DNA of 64,000 nucleotides from Leptolyngbyaceae cyanobacterium (GTDB taxonomy: Bacteria; Cyanobacteriota; Cyanobacteriia; Cyanobacteriales; Aerosakkonemataceae), in assembly GCA_036703985.1 (NCBI GenBank), contig DATNQN010000011.1, positions 32,571 through 96,570 of the forward strand, read 5' to 3'. The notes under the pieces are model-generated. The model was not told the origin of the DNA, did not search any database, and worked only from the letters and a program-made list of their open reading frames with translations. Of the stretch, positions 1 through 8,474 are shown in pieces. The stretch's first letter is position 1. Every line of letters starts with the position of its first letter. Both the position numbers and the translations under genes were made by a program.

Positions 1-60
1 TATATCCTTCAGACTTCACCCTTCAGCCTTCAGACTTCATCCTTCATCCTTTCCCCCCTT
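1..60. repeat. Low-complexity CTTCA-type intergenic repeat
   Basis: Short iterations of CTTCAGACTTCA and CTTCATCCTT. The same motif, or its complement GGATGAAGGATGAAGG, recurs near 8400-8425 and 53015-53040. It is one of several families of short intergenic repeats in this window. The function is unknown. Confidence 0.6.
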
Positions 61-124
61 TCCCTAGCCCCTTCCGAAACTGCTATAAATACGAACAAGT
101 TTCATATAGTGAGGAGAAACACGG

Positions 125-1783
125 ATGACTGCCAAGCTAAAAACTTTCGAGCAGCCAGTGCCAGAAATGACCACAGGGAGAAAACGCTACATACCACAGA
201 ACCATCGTCGTATTCTCTGCATTTTTCCCCAATACACCCCGTCATTTGGTACTTTTCACCACGCTTATCCCCTCACCAATCGCGTGAAAGCTTTTATGCC
301 ACCTCAGGGAATCTTAGTGGTGGCGGCTTATTTACCCCAAGAGTGGGAAATTCGCTTTATTGATGAAAATGTTCAACCTGCGAAAAGATCGGATTATAAA
401 TGGGCAGATGTAGTAATCGCCAGCGGAATGCACATTCAGCGTCCGCAATTAAATAAAATCAACGAACTCGCCCACAAAGAAGGAAAAATCACCATTATCG
501 GTGGCCCTTCCGTATCCGGTTGTCCGGAATATTACCCGACTTTCGACATCCTGCACTTGGGTGAATTAGGGGACGCTACGGATTTAATGATTGAATATAT
601 CGATCTGCATAGCCAACGACCCCCAAGACAAATTCGTTTTGAAACAAAAGAAAGATTACCATTAAGCGAATTTCCCATCCCCGCATATCATTTAGCAAAT
701 ATCAATCATTATTTACTCGGTAGCGTTCAATTTTCTAGCGGTTGTCCTTATCGCTGTGAATTTTGCGATATTCCCGAACTGTACGGACGCAATCCCCGCT
801 TGAAAACTCCAGAACAAGTATTAGCTGAATTAGATGCCATTCTCGCATCGGGTAACCCAGGTGCGATCTATTTTGTCGATGATAATTTCGTCGGTAATCG
901 CCGTGCCGTAATGGACTTGCTACCCTACTTAATTCAGTGGCAAAAAAATAACGGTTATCCAGTTCAATTCGCCTGTGAAGCCACCCTCAATCTCGCCCAA
1001 AGTCCCAAGCTTTTAGAAATGATGCGGGAAGCTTATTTTTGTACGGTTTTTTGCGGCATCGAAACACCAGAACCGGAAGCATTACACTCGATTTCTAAAG
1101 ACCATAATTTAAGTATGCCGATTTTAGAAGCTGTGAAAATTTTAAACAGCTACGGCATGGAAGTAGTATCGGGAATCATCATGGGATTGGATACGGATAC
1201 GCCAGATACAGCCGATCGAATTATCGAATTTATGCGGCTTTCTAATATTCCTATGCTGACGATTAATTTACTTTATGCTTTACCGAGAACTCCTTTATGG
1301 CGAAGATTAGAAGCAGAAGGCAGGTTAATTTTTGATGAAAAGCGGGAATCAAATGTAGAGTTTCTCTTACCTTATGAACAAGTGGTGGAAATGTGGCAAC
1401 GCTGCGTTACTACTGCTTACGAACCAGAATTTTTATATCAACGTTTTGCTTACAATATGGAACACACCTATCCAAATCGGATCAAAGTTCCCAACAGTCC
1501 TCAACGTGCTTCTTTAGCTAATATTCGCAAGGGTTTAACTATTCTGGGTAATATTTTGTTGCGCGTCGGCGTGTTTGGTAGTTACCGCGAAACTTTTTGG
1601 AAGATGGCAAAACCAGCATTAAAAGCTGGAAAAATTGAAGATGTGATTCACGTTGGCTTAGTAGGACATCATTTGATTGAGTTTACGCGCCAGTGTGCTA
1701 CAGGTGAAGAATCAGCTTCTTTTTATTCTCAAAAAGTTCGCAGTCAACCTCAGTCTATGCCTGTGAAAGTTGGTTCTCGTTAA
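125..1783 (+). CDS. hpnP: Hopanoid C-2 methylase HpnP (B12-binding radical SAM)
   Basis: Predicted cobalamin-dependent radical SAM methylase that puts the methyl group on C-2 of hopanoids (diploptene or bacteriohopanepolyols), acting at the membrane. An N-terminal B12-binding-type Rossmann domain (about residues 28-165) is followed by a radical SAM core with the CxxxCxxC cluster motif CPYRCEFC at residues 207-214. Blocks such as FPQYTPSFGTFHHAYPL, PPQGILVVAAYLP, FVDDNFVGNR and EVVSGIIMGLDTDTP match my recollection of the HpnP family. The length of 552 residues is normal. The ATG at 125 follows a GAGGAG ribosome-binding site at 111-116. Five other hopanoid genes in the same 18 kb support the call. 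Other B12-radical SAM proteins of the same superfamily are the alternative, but the match is long and specific. Confidence 0.9.
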   Translation: MTAKLKTFEQPVPEMTTGRKRYIPQNHRRILCIFPQYTPSFGTFHHAYPLTNRVKAFMPPQGILVVAAYLPQEWEIRFIDENVQPAKRSDYKWADVVIASGMHIQRPQLNKINELAHKEGKITIIGGPSVSGCPEYYPTFDILHLGELGDATDLMIEYIDLHSQRPPRQIRFETKERLPLSEFPIPAYHLANINHYLLGSVQFSSGCPYRCEFCDIPELYGRNPRLKTPEQVLAELDAILASGNPGAIYFVDDNFVGNRRAVMDLLPYLIQWQKNNGYPVQFACEATLNLAQSPKLLEMMREAYFCTVFCGIETPEPEALHSISKDHNLSMPILEAVKILNSYGMEVVSGIIMGLDTDTPDTADRIIEFMRLSNIPMLTINLLYALPRTPLWRRLEAEGRLIFDEKRESNVEFLLPYEQVVEMWQRCVTTAYEPEFLYQRFAYNMEHTYPNRIKVPNSPQRASLANIRKGLTILGNILLRVGVFGSYRETFWKMAKPALKAGKIEDVIHVGLVGHHLIEFTRQCATGEESASFYSQKVRSQPQSMPVKVGSR

Positions 1784-1843
1784 ATCAATGGTATCCACTG
1801 ATGCAAAGATGCGAAAAATTATCTGTGGGAATTAATGTTTAAA

Positions 1844-1889
1844 TTTTACCGCAGATAAAAACAGATACACGCAGATAAACGCAGATAAT
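1844..1889. repeat. CGCAGATAAA/CACAGAT-type intergenic repeat
   Basis: Four spaced CAGATA units in the 167-base gap after hpnP. This is the same family as the copies near 5440-5570, 19796-19842, 37929-37980 and 44173-44209. A TGTAGGTTGGGTTTCC motif follows at about 1903-1920; a related TGTAGGTTAGGTTGA occurs at 33159-33173. Confidence 0.65.
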
Positions 1890-1950
1890 ATAGTTAAAGA
1901 ATTGTAGGTTGGGTTTCCTAGCGTCAACTCAACCTACGAAAACCCCAGTT

Positions 1951-3111
1951 TTATTTAGATGGCAAAAGACTATAAATTGCTGATTGCCATACTTTCTCGT
2001 AACTAAACAATAAAAAGGCTATTAGTGGCGTAAAAATACAGCCAAATAAGAAGTATTTAGCGACGATAGATAAGTCAACATTCAAGTAATCGTTGGCTAG
2101 AATGACAAAATCATTATCAATTACGCCGCCGATACCTTCTTCATAAAAGCTTCGGAAATCTGGATTAAAAATTAAATCCCATGAGAATTGCCAGTCGGAA
2201 AAGAAGAGAAAAAAGCCCAGCATTGCGTAAAGTGGACGTTCTATATCTATGCGGCAGAAATAGCCTCCGATCGCAAAATACAAACAGACAGTTATAGCTA
2301 CTAATTCCATACCATGACCCATAAAGGTGATTAACATTCTAGACATAGGCGTTCGTAATATCCACGTATAAATTACGGTGAAGCAAATTAAGAATATTAA
2401 AGAACGACGAGATTGGCGACATTGATAAAATAGAAATGCGATTAACCCATAAATTATTCCTAAAATTAAACGAGATTGCGCCAAAGCAAGTGTAATTCCA
2501 CCTCCATAGAGAATGTTAACGCTGGGAATCGCTGGGTATCCGAATAACCAATAGGTGAGTGCATGACCGACTTCATGCACCATGACTTGAAATCCGTTAA
2601 ATAAAATTTTTAAAGGCACAAATATTTGGAAGATTACCGCCAATACAAATCCAATTGTTAAGGCTTGCAAACCTGCTTTTTCAATGGGTTTTGTAGGGAA
2701 TTTTATCTGATAGGGTTTTTTCTTTTTCCTGGTTTCTTCAACTGGTACTGTTGTTTTTGATGAAAAATTAGTTTGGGTTGCTTGAGCTTGAGAACCTAGT
2801 ATAAATTCTTCTGTCCAAACTGGGAGTTCGGCTCCTTTTTGATATCCTTGGAGTTGAATAATTGAAATGCCTAAACCGTGGATTCGCAGCAGTTCTCGGT
2901 CTATCAATATTTTGGCGGTTCGGATGTCAGGAATTTGTTCTGATTGTAAGGTAATTTTGATATGGTCATCGGTAATTTTGACGATCGCAGTTATTTGTTT
3001 GTGTGCTAAGGCTTGGTTGAGCAGTTGCGCGATCGCATTTTCATTCCTCTGCTGGGCTAATTGCAGAAGCTGTGGTCTTTTTAAGTTCTCGTCATTGTTG
3101 TTCATTGCCAA
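1951..3111 (-). CDS. Membrane protein with HExxH zinc-protease-like motif
   Basis: A 386-residue protein. The N-terminal half (about residues 1-135) is soluble, with a basic linker (RKKKK at about 128-132). The C-terminal half has about seven hydrophobic segments. The second membrane region contains HEVGH (residues 179-183) in the context VMVHEVGHALTYWLFGYP, which looks like the metal-binding helix of M50-type intramembrane metalloproteases. A later GHGMEL motif could supply another ligand. I do not recognise a named family. The role is unknown: it may be an intramembrane protease or a protein that only keeps the fold. It is convergent with hpnP and co-directional with the TetR gene, whose stop lies 34 bases upstream of this start. 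Confidence 0.6.
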   Translation of the reverse strand: MAMNNNDENLKRPQLLQLAQQRNENAIAQLLNQALAHKQITAIVKITDDHIKITLQSEQIPDIRTAKILIDRELLRIHGLGISIIQLQGYQKGAELPVWTEEFILGSQAQATQTNFSSKTTVPVEETRKKKKPYQIKFPTKPIEKAGLQALTIGFVLAVIFQIFVPLKILFNGFQVMVHEVGHALTYWLFGYPAIPSVNILYGGGITLALAQSRLILGIIYGLIAFLFYQCRQSRRSLIFLICFTVIYTWILRTPMSRMLITFMGHGMELVAITVCLYFAIGGYFCRIDIERPLYAMLGFFLFFSDWQFSWDLIFNPDFRSFYEEGIGGVIDNDFVILANDYLNVDLSIVAKYFLFGCIFTPLIAFLLFSYEKVWQSAIYSLLPSK

Positions 3112-3145
3112 TTTTTGTCTTTTTTATCAGCTTAAAACATTAAAA

Positions 3146-4390
3146 CTAGCCAATTTGCCGATCTAAACGGATGGCTTCTTCCAATGCTGCCTTTTCTTGG
3201 GCTCGACGTACATAGGGTTGTAATTGTTCTGGATCGCAACCAGTGAGAATACTTAAGCCTTCTAGATTCATTCCTCGCGTCAGCATTTCAACGCGCCAAG
3301 TTTGTTGGGCTTGTTCGATCGCAGGGGGATACCCTGAAGGTGTGATAATATCGGCAACAATTTCCTGCCAGCGCAGGCGGATCTCTACTTCAGACATTGG
3401 TTGTCCGTTGTCGTTAATAAATAATGCTGGTTGTTCGTCTTTTCTGGTTTTCAGCCATTGCGTGAGGGGATTTTTGGTATAGGTGCCGTAGCGATGTCCC
3501 ATAATCCATTGATTGAGAGGCACTTGGCGTTTTGCGCCTTGGATGATTTGCAAAAGATGTTGTTGTTCGTCAAAAATAGAATGCGATCGCAAAAGATTCG
3601 CAACTTCCCCCGCACTCAAACCAGCACCAAACAGCACGTAAACTAGAGCATAGTCTTGAGAACCGGACTTACGAGCCTTTTGCAGAATTCCTTGTACTAA
3701 AGATGTCGGTAAATCTATTACTTCTCCTCCCAACAGAGTGGCGCTACAATCTACCGTTGGCAAACTGCTAGTTTGTGCTGGTTTTGTACCCTCAACTCGT
3801 TCGTTGGAAAGAAATAAATCTACTAAATTATTGATAAATGTGGCTCGATCGGGCCAGAGTTCGTGAAATTCAGTTGTAAATTCGATCGCCGCATATCCTA
3901 GTAGCAGGGTATTCAGCAAGCTAGCCAATTTTGGTAGCTCCAGCCGCAATTGTAAATGCTCTCGTGACAAGACTGTAGTTAAATATTGCACCGTGTAGCG
4001 ATGAATTTGGGCCAGTCCTCTGCCGATCGCTTGGCGGTTTTCCGGTGGATAATGTCCCGCTTCTCCCACTAGCGATCGTACAAATTCGCGAATTTCTTCC
4101 AGCGCTTGCAAATAACCCTCTGCATAAGCTTGCAGCGCATCAGCCAAGCTGGGATTTTGATTCGCCTGTTGTCCCAGCACTGCTCCCAGTTGAGTAAAAA
4201 CCTCTGCTTCCTCAATTACAGCCATCAGCAAGCCATGCTTGCTCCCAAAGTTACGGAATAAAGTTACTTCATTCACATCAGCTAATTCAGCAATCTGTCG
4301 AGTAGTCGTCTCAGTCACCCCCTGAGCAGCAAACAATTGCAGTGCTGCTTGTACCAGACGCTGCCGAGCGGATTTGCGTTGAGCAGTCAT
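3146..4390 (-). CDS. TetR-family regulator fused to degenerate tyrosine-recombinase-like domain
   Basis: A 414-residue regulator; ordinary TetR proteins have about 200. Residues 8-55 form a TetR helix-turn-helix (TTTRQIAELADVNEVTLFRNF) and residues 60-200 a TetR-type ligand domain. The extension (about 225-400) follows the tyrosine-recombinase catalytic fold block by block: ALVYVLFGAGLSAGEVANLL against the XerD box LLYATGLRVSEL, then IIQGAKRQVPL, ALFINDNGQPMS, and a C-terminal ILTGCDPEQLQPYV like the LLGHS...TQIY segment. Catalytic positions look lost: the first Arg is Ser, the HxLRH box reads QQTWR, and the LLGH His is Cys. The ATG at 4390 is chosen because it starts right at the HTH; an in-frame extension to 4519 would cover the operator. 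It is divergent from a fatty-acid desaturase gene, which it may control. Confidence 0.8.
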   Translation of the reverse strand: MTAQRKSARQRLVQAALQLFAAQGVTETTTRQIAELADVNEVTLFRNFGSKHGLLMAVIEEAEVFTQLGAVLGQQANQNPSLADALQAYAEGYLQALEEIREFVRSLVGEAGHYPPENRQAIGRGLAQIHRYTVQYLTTVLSREHLQLRLELPKLASLLNTLLLGYAAIEFTTEFHELWPDRATFINNLVDLFLSNERVEGTKPAQTSSLPTVDCSATLLGGEVIDLPTSLVQGILQKARKSGSQDYALVYVLFGAGLSAGEVANLLRSHSIFDEQQHLLQIIQGAKRQVPLNQWIMGHRYGTYTKNPLTQWLKTRKDEQPALFINDNGQPMSEVEIRLRWQEIVADIITPSGYPPAIEQAQQTWRVEMLTRGMNLEGLSILTGCDPEQLQPYVRRAQEKAALEEAIRLDRQIG

Positions 4391-4400
4391 AAAATTTATT

Positions 4401-4417
4401 TGCAAGTGATACTTGCA
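4401..4417. promoter_or_regulatory. Perfect palindrome, candidate TetR operator
   Basis: TGCAAGTGATACTTGCA consists of two 7-base arms (TGCAAGT and ACTTGCA) around GAT. It starts 11 bases upstream of the tetR ATG, in the divergent tetR-desaturase promoter region, where self-regulating TetR operators usually sit. The assignment is inferred from position and symmetry. Confidence 0.65.
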
Positions 4418-4445
4418 GGTTATGGGAAAAGTTGTTAGGCTAAAA

Positions 4446-4462
4446 AGTAAGCAACACTTGCA
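4446..4462. promoter_or_regulatory. Degenerate second copy of the candidate operator
   Basis: AGTAAGCAACACTTGCA matches the palindrome at 4401-4417 at 12 of 17 positions, with one intact ACTTGCA arm. The two sites are 45 bases apart centre to centre, about four helical turns, so two dimers could lie on the same DNA face. Confidence 0.45.
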
Positions 4463-4592
4463 TCGTTCATTCCACTGTAACGCTCTTCCTAAAGTCGAGC
4501 AAGCACTCTCAAACGGCAAATTTGCCGGGAGAAAGGCGAACTAGTCCTGGATCGGGTCAACAAGATGCAAGCCTCAGAAAATAGGAAATGTT

Positions 4593-5432
4593 ATGACTTC
4601 AAATTCCAGCGCAACGTTACAAAAACCCTCAGAATCACTAAAACTGAGTTGGACGAATGTTGCCTTTTTCGGGACTTTTCACGCTCTAGCGCTGCTAGCT
4701 CCCTGGTTCTTTTCTTGGTCTGCCTTGGGGGTGATGATTCTTCTCCACTGGCTGTTTGGCAGCATCGGGATTTGTCTGGGATACCATCGCTTGCTCACTC
4801 ACCGCAGTTTGCAAGTGCCTAAGTGGTTAGAGTATATCCTGACCACGATCGGAGCTTTAGCACTTCAGGGTGGGCCGATCTTTTGGGTGTCCGGACATCG
4901 CCAGCACCACTTGCATACGGAAGATAGAGATAAAGACCCCTATGCAGCTAGCCGGGGCTTTTGGTGGAGTCATATGCTGTGGATTTTCTATCCTCGCGCT
5001 GAGTTTTTTGATCGCAATACTTATCATAAATACGCCCCCGATCTATCTCGCGACCCTTATTACAAATGGCTCGATCGCTATTTCTTGATGCTGCAAATAC
5101 CAGTTGGTTTGCTGCTCTATGCCTTGGGTGGATGGTCTTTTGTGATCTATGGAGTAGTATTGCGAGCCGTCACATTATGGCACACCACTTGGTTGATTAA
5201 CTCCGCAACACACATGATGGGCGATCGTCGTTTTGAAGTGGCAGACGGTTCCCGCAACCTTTGGTGGGCTGCACTCCTCACCTACGGCGAAGGTTGGCAC
5301 AACAACCACCACGCTTATCCTAATGTGGCAAAAGCAGGTTGGAAATGGTGGGAATTAGATATGACTTGGTGGGCGATTAGAGCATTGGAAACGGCTGGAT
5401 TAGCAAAGCGCGTCATTCGTCCTACTGTATAG
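4593..5432 (+). CDS. desC: Delta-9 acyl-lipid/acyl-CoA desaturase, DesC-like
   Basis: Membrane di-iron desaturase of 279 residues. It carries the three histidine boxes of the delta-9 class: HRLLTH (65-70), HRQHH (102-106) and HNNHH (236-240), plus an NSATH motif near 203-207. Four to five hydrophobic segments surround them. Cyanobacterial DesC proteins introduce the first double bond into stearoyl or palmitoyl chains of membrane lipids. The ATG at 4593 follows AGGAAA. The gene is divergent from the TetR regulator, with the palindromic operators between them, so repression by that protein is likely. Whether it is the housekeeping DesC1 or a second DesC2-type copy cannot be told from sequence alone. 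Confidence 0.85.
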   Translation: MTSNSSATLQKPSESLKLSWTNVAFFGTFHALALLAPWFFSWSALGVMILLHWLFGSIGICLGYHRLLTHRSLQVPKWLEYILTTIGALALQGGPIFWVSGHRQHHLHTEDRDKDPYAASRGFWWSHMLWIFYPRAEFFDRNTYHKYAPDLSRDPYYKWLDRYFLMLQIPVGLLLYALGGWSFVIYGVVLRAVTLWHTTWLINSATHMMGDRRFEVADGSRNLWWAALLTYGEGWHNNHHAYPNVAKAGWKWWELDMTWWAIRALETAGLAKRVIRPTV

Positions 5433-5438
5433 CTTTCT

Positions 5439-5570
5439 TATCTGCGTACATCTGCGTGTATCTATCTTAATCTGCGGTAAAAAATTAACCTTTGATTCCC
5501 ACTAGAGATGATATCAAAGGATTTTTTTTACCACAGATGTCCACAGATAAACACAGATGAACACAGATGT
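5439..5570. repeat. Inverted pair of CACAGAT/CATCTGCG repeat arrays
   Basis: TCTGCGT units ending in GCGGTAAAAAATT (5439-5485) face ACCACAGATGTCCACAGATAAACACAGATG units (5523-5570) across a 37-base spacer. The two arrays are roughly complementary and could fold into a long imperfect hairpin in the convergent desC-hpnH gap. Confidence 0.6.
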
Positions 5571-5637
5571 AAGCGATAGCCTTCTGCTTGGGTACACAGA
5601 TTATAGATGTAGATTTATTTAAAAAAAATTGCAATTG

Positions 5638-5669
5638 GTCATTTGTTATTTTGGCAATGACAAATGACC
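5638..5669. terminator. Hairpin between convergent desC and hpnH
   Basis: GGTCATTTGT (5638-5647) pairs with ACAAATGACC (5660-5669). It lies between the converging ends of desC and hpnH and could end either transcript, but no strong T-run follows. TCATTTGTCATT-type repeats recur at 48703-48742 and 49329-49420, so it may instead be a repeat copy. Confidence 0.4.
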
Positions 5670-5689
5670 AATGACTAATGACTAATTAA

Positions 5690-6712
5690 CTAACTAACCA
5701 TACCAAATACGCTACCGATCGCACGCACTACATTATTTGGTTGCATTGCATCGGTTGCTGCTGTTGGTTCGTAACCGCAATGTACCATGCAATCTGCACA
5801 TTTTGGATTACCGCTTTTGTGACCGTATGCACTCCAATCTGTATTGTCTAGCAATTCTTTGAAAGTGGTATAATAACCCTCATTCAAAAGATAGCAGGGT
5901 TTTTGCCAACCGAGAACGCTATAACTAGGACTTCCCCAAGGGGTACATTCGTAATCTTTTTCCCCAGTCAGAAAATCTAAAAATAGCGGGTTGTGATTGA
6001 AATTCCAGTTTGTTTTACCTGCTTTATAAGGCGCTAAAATTTCCCGGAATAAGGCTTTAGTTTGTTCTCGCTTCAAGAAATGCTCCTGATCCGGTGCCCA
6101 TTCATAACTATAACCGGGGGAAATCATCATGCCATCAATATTCAGAGTGGCGAGAAAATCAAAGAATTCTTGCATTTCTTTGGGATTTGTTCCCTCAAAC
6201 ACGGTACTGTTGGTGGTAACGCGAAATCCCTTGGCTTTAGCGGCGCGAATGGCTTTCACGGCTGTATCGAAAACGCCTTTGCGATCGACACATTTATCGT
6301 GAAGTTCGCGCAACCCATCTAAGTGTACGCTGAAAGTTAGATAAGGCGAAGGCTCGAATTTATCTAAACTCTTTTCCAGCAAAATGCCATTGGTGCAAAG
6401 ATAAACAAACTTTTTCCGTTCTACCAAACCTTTGACAATTTCATCAATTTGGGGATGCAGCAACGGTTCTCCCCCAGGAATGGAAACAATTGGTGCACCG
6501 CACTCTTCCACAGCAGCGAAACACTGTTCTGGGGAGAGGTTTTGCTTGAGAATTTCTGTTGGGTGCTGAATTTTACCGCAACCAGTACAAGCCAAGTTGC
6601 AACGGAACAGGGGTTCTAACATCAACACTAAGGGATATCTTTTGCGCCCCGACAGACGTTGGGCGACGATATATTTCCCGACTTCTAAGGCTTGTAGTAG
6701 ATTAATAGCCAT
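5690..6712 (-). CDS. hpnH: Adenosyl-hopene transferase HpnH (radical SAM)
   Basis: Radical SAM enzyme that joins a 5'-deoxyadenosyl group to diploptene to give adenosylhopane, the first step from C30 hopene to C35 bacteriohopanepolyols. At 340 residues it has the family length. The cluster motif CNLACTGC (Cys38, Cys42, Cys45) is followed by [12 protein letters not shown], the glycine-rich SAM-binding motif. The C-terminal end has a Cys-rich stretch [12 protein letters not shown] typical of HpnH. The N-terminus [14 protein letters not shown] and the block [18 protein letters not shown] also match. It reads away from shc and may have its own promoter in the 270-base gap before the Uma2 gene. 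Confidence 0.93.
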   Translation of the reverse strand: MAINLLQALEVGKYIVAQRLSGRKRYPLVLMLEPLFRCNLACTGCGKIQHPTEILKQNLSPEQCFAAVEECGAPIVSIPGGEPLLHPQIDEIVKGLVERKKFVYLCTNGILLEKSLDKFEPSPYLTFSVHLDGLRELHDKCVDRKGVFDTAVKAIRAAKAKGFRVTTNSTVFEGTNPKEMQEFFDFLATLNIDGMMISPGYSYEWAPDQEHFLKREQTKALFREILAPYKAGKTNWNFNHNPLFLDFLTGEKDYECTPWGSPSYSVLGWQKPCYLLNEGYYTTFKELLDNTDWSAYGHKSGNPKCADCMVHCGYEPTAATDAMQPNNVVRAIGSVFGMVS

Positions 6713-6835
6713 GTATCTCCGCTCCTCTCACCAAATAAATACCTAATTTAGGCGTTTTGCGTAGTTTAGCTTAACTGGCACGATAATTGGGTAACAATGG
6801 ACAGTTAGTGGTGATGGATTAAATTCAGTAATTCA

Positions 6836-6868
6836 AGAAACCCGGTTTTTTAGAAAAACCGGGTTTCT
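6836..6868. repeat. 33-bp GAAACCCGG palindrome, copy 1
   Basis: AGAAACCCGGTTTTTTAG with the mirrored arm AAACCGGGTTTCT. One of seven copies of a dispersed palindrome (others at 16482, 18622, 48812, 51882, 55382 and 58029). The rest of this 270-base gap shows no coding sequence. Confidence 0.75.
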
Positions 6869-6984
6869 GGCTCTCTAAAAACCGATCGCAATTAATTTGG
6901 TAAACTACTTGGATATTATTTAGATTAGTTTGTTTGGCAAAATAAAATAGTTAAAATGCTAATAAAGTCACCATATAAAACCTC

Positions 6985-7752
6985 ATGATTTTCACTACTG
7001 ATCCCTCAGCATTAACCACTTTACCAGATCATACTCAGTTACCAGAATCAGACGGCACTTTTGTGAAAAATTTTCAAGAACATCCCCAAAGCATTCTGTT
7101 AACAGATTCCATTACACCAGTATTCCAGCAAAGGCATCCCGACGGCAACTATTGCATCGGTCAAGATTGCGGAATATATTGGCGGATAACGGAACCGCCA
7201 GAACGAGGCGCGGAATCACCAGATTGGTTTTATGTTCCAAACGTACCAGCAACTATTAACGGAGTAGTGCGGCGTTCTTATGTATTGTGGCAAGAACTGA
7301 TACCGCCGTTAATTGTATTAGAATTCGTGTCGGGAGATGGATCAGAAGAACGAGACAGAACTCCTTTGTCAAGAGGTGGTGAAGAAGATGTGAAGCCGGG
7401 TAAATTTTGGATTTATGAAAATGTAATTCGTCCGGCATTTTACGGGATTTATGAAGTGAAACGGGCGAGGGTTGAAGTGTATCATTTAATGGAGGGCGAA
7501 TATCAGTTAGTAGCAGCAAACGAACGGGGTCATTATCCGATTAATCCGCTAGGAGTGGAGTTGGGAATTTGGCAAGGACGCTATCAAAATTTAGAATTGC
7601 CTTGGTTGCGTTGGTGGGATAGTGAAGGTAATTTACTGCTGACTGGGGAAGAAAGAGCGGAATTAGAACGGCAAAGAGCGGAACGAGCAGAAGAAAAGTT
7701 AGAACAATTGCGATCACAATTACGTGCTGCGGGAATCGAACCGGAAGCATGA
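6985..7752 (+). CDS. Uma2-family (DUF820) putative nuclease
   Basis: A 255-residue member of the Uma2/DUF820 family, expanded in cyanobacteria and related to PD-(D/E)XK nucleases. Recognisable parts are the mid-protein WFYVPNVPA, the strand PLIVLEFVSGDGSEERD (residues about 110-126), the KFWIYENVIRP region, and LGIWQGRYQNLELPWLRWWD. A charged coiled-coil tail (ERQRAERAEEKLEQL) ends it. The biological role of the family is not settled, and these genes are often mobile within genomes. It is convergent with the TraX gene, with only 14 bases between the stops. Confidence 0.8.
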   Translation: MIFTTDPSALTTLPDHTQLPESDGTFVKNFQEHPQSILLTDSITPVFQQRHPDGNYCIGQDCGIYWRITEPPERGAESPDWFYVPNVPATINGVVRRSYVLWQELIPPLIVLEFVSGDGSEERDRTPLSRGGEEDVKPGKFWIYENVIRPAFYGIYEVKRARVEVYHLMEGEYQLVAANERGHYPINPLGVELGIWQGRYQNLELPWLRWWDSEGNLLLTGEERAELERQRAERAEEKLEQLRSQLRAAGIEPEA

Positions 7753-7766
7753 TATTTCAATTGTAT

Positions 7767-8396
7767 CTAACTATTTGTAATCATCACGTTTACCAAATAC
7801 AATATTGCAAAATGAACCGGATAAAATAGATAAAACCATTTGGCTTTTTTACCCGGTTCACCGTTATAGTTGATGAGTATTAAAGGAGTGAATATAGCAA
7901 ACAATTGATAATCAGGAAATTTCAGTAATATTAATGGTGATAAACTAAGCAAAATCCATTGAATCACCCAATAAACATGATTAGGATTAAAATTCGATAA
8001 TATAGATATCATCAATACACCATAAGCACCGTATTCAGAGTTGATTAATTCGGCTAGTAAAGCAAAAATAAAAGTAAACAAGAATTTTAACTTGGTTATT
8101 TTGTCTAATCTAATAGCAATTAAGCCTAAAGCTAACGTTGCTAATATGTTGGGGCGAGGAATATTAAATAGTAAATAGTATATTGGTTGAGTTGCTATTC
8201 CTAAGATAATTAATCTAAAAAGATAAAGGTTAAAATTTTTGGTGTACTTTTCCCCTTGTCCGATTAGCCATGCAAATAAAGGAAAGCTCAATCTGCCAAT
8301 GATTCTAAAAGCGAGTATATCTGGAAAAAATACGGCTCCTATATGGTCGATCGCCATTAGGGTAGCAGCTAATATTTTAATGTGAAATGAGGTCAT
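7767..8396 (-). CDS. TraX-family membrane protein
   Basis: A 209-residue protein with about seven hydrophobic segments. It starts with the TraX-like block IKILAATLMAIDHIGAVFFP, followed by FRIIGRLSFPLFAWLIGQG. TraX is the F-pilin N-acetyltransferase. Chromosomal homologues are common, and their substrates are mostly unknown. No conjugation genes are nearby, so a pilus role is not supported here. A membrane acyltransferase acting on lipids or surface molecules is possible. Confidence 0.75.
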   Translation of the reverse strand: MTSFHIKILAATLMAIDHIGAVFFPDILAFRIIGRLSFPLFAWLIGQGEKYTKNFNLYLFRLIILGIATQPIYYLLFNIPRPNILATLALGLIAIRLDKITKLKFLFTFIFALLAELINSEYGAYGVLMISILSNFNPNHVYWVIQWILLSLSPLILLKFPDYQLFAIFTPLILINYNGEPGKKAKWFYLFYPVHFAILYLVNVMITNS

Positions 8397-8474
8397 AGAA
8401 AAGGATGAAGGATGAAGGCTAAAGTATAAAGTATGAATGTTATTTGATACTCCATCCTTTTGGCATACTCTATT

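Noticed and set aside
4391..4519. The upstream-extended start of the TetR gene
   Set aside because: The added 43 residues have no TetR similarity and would cover both candidate operators; the ATG at 4390 begins right at the HTH.
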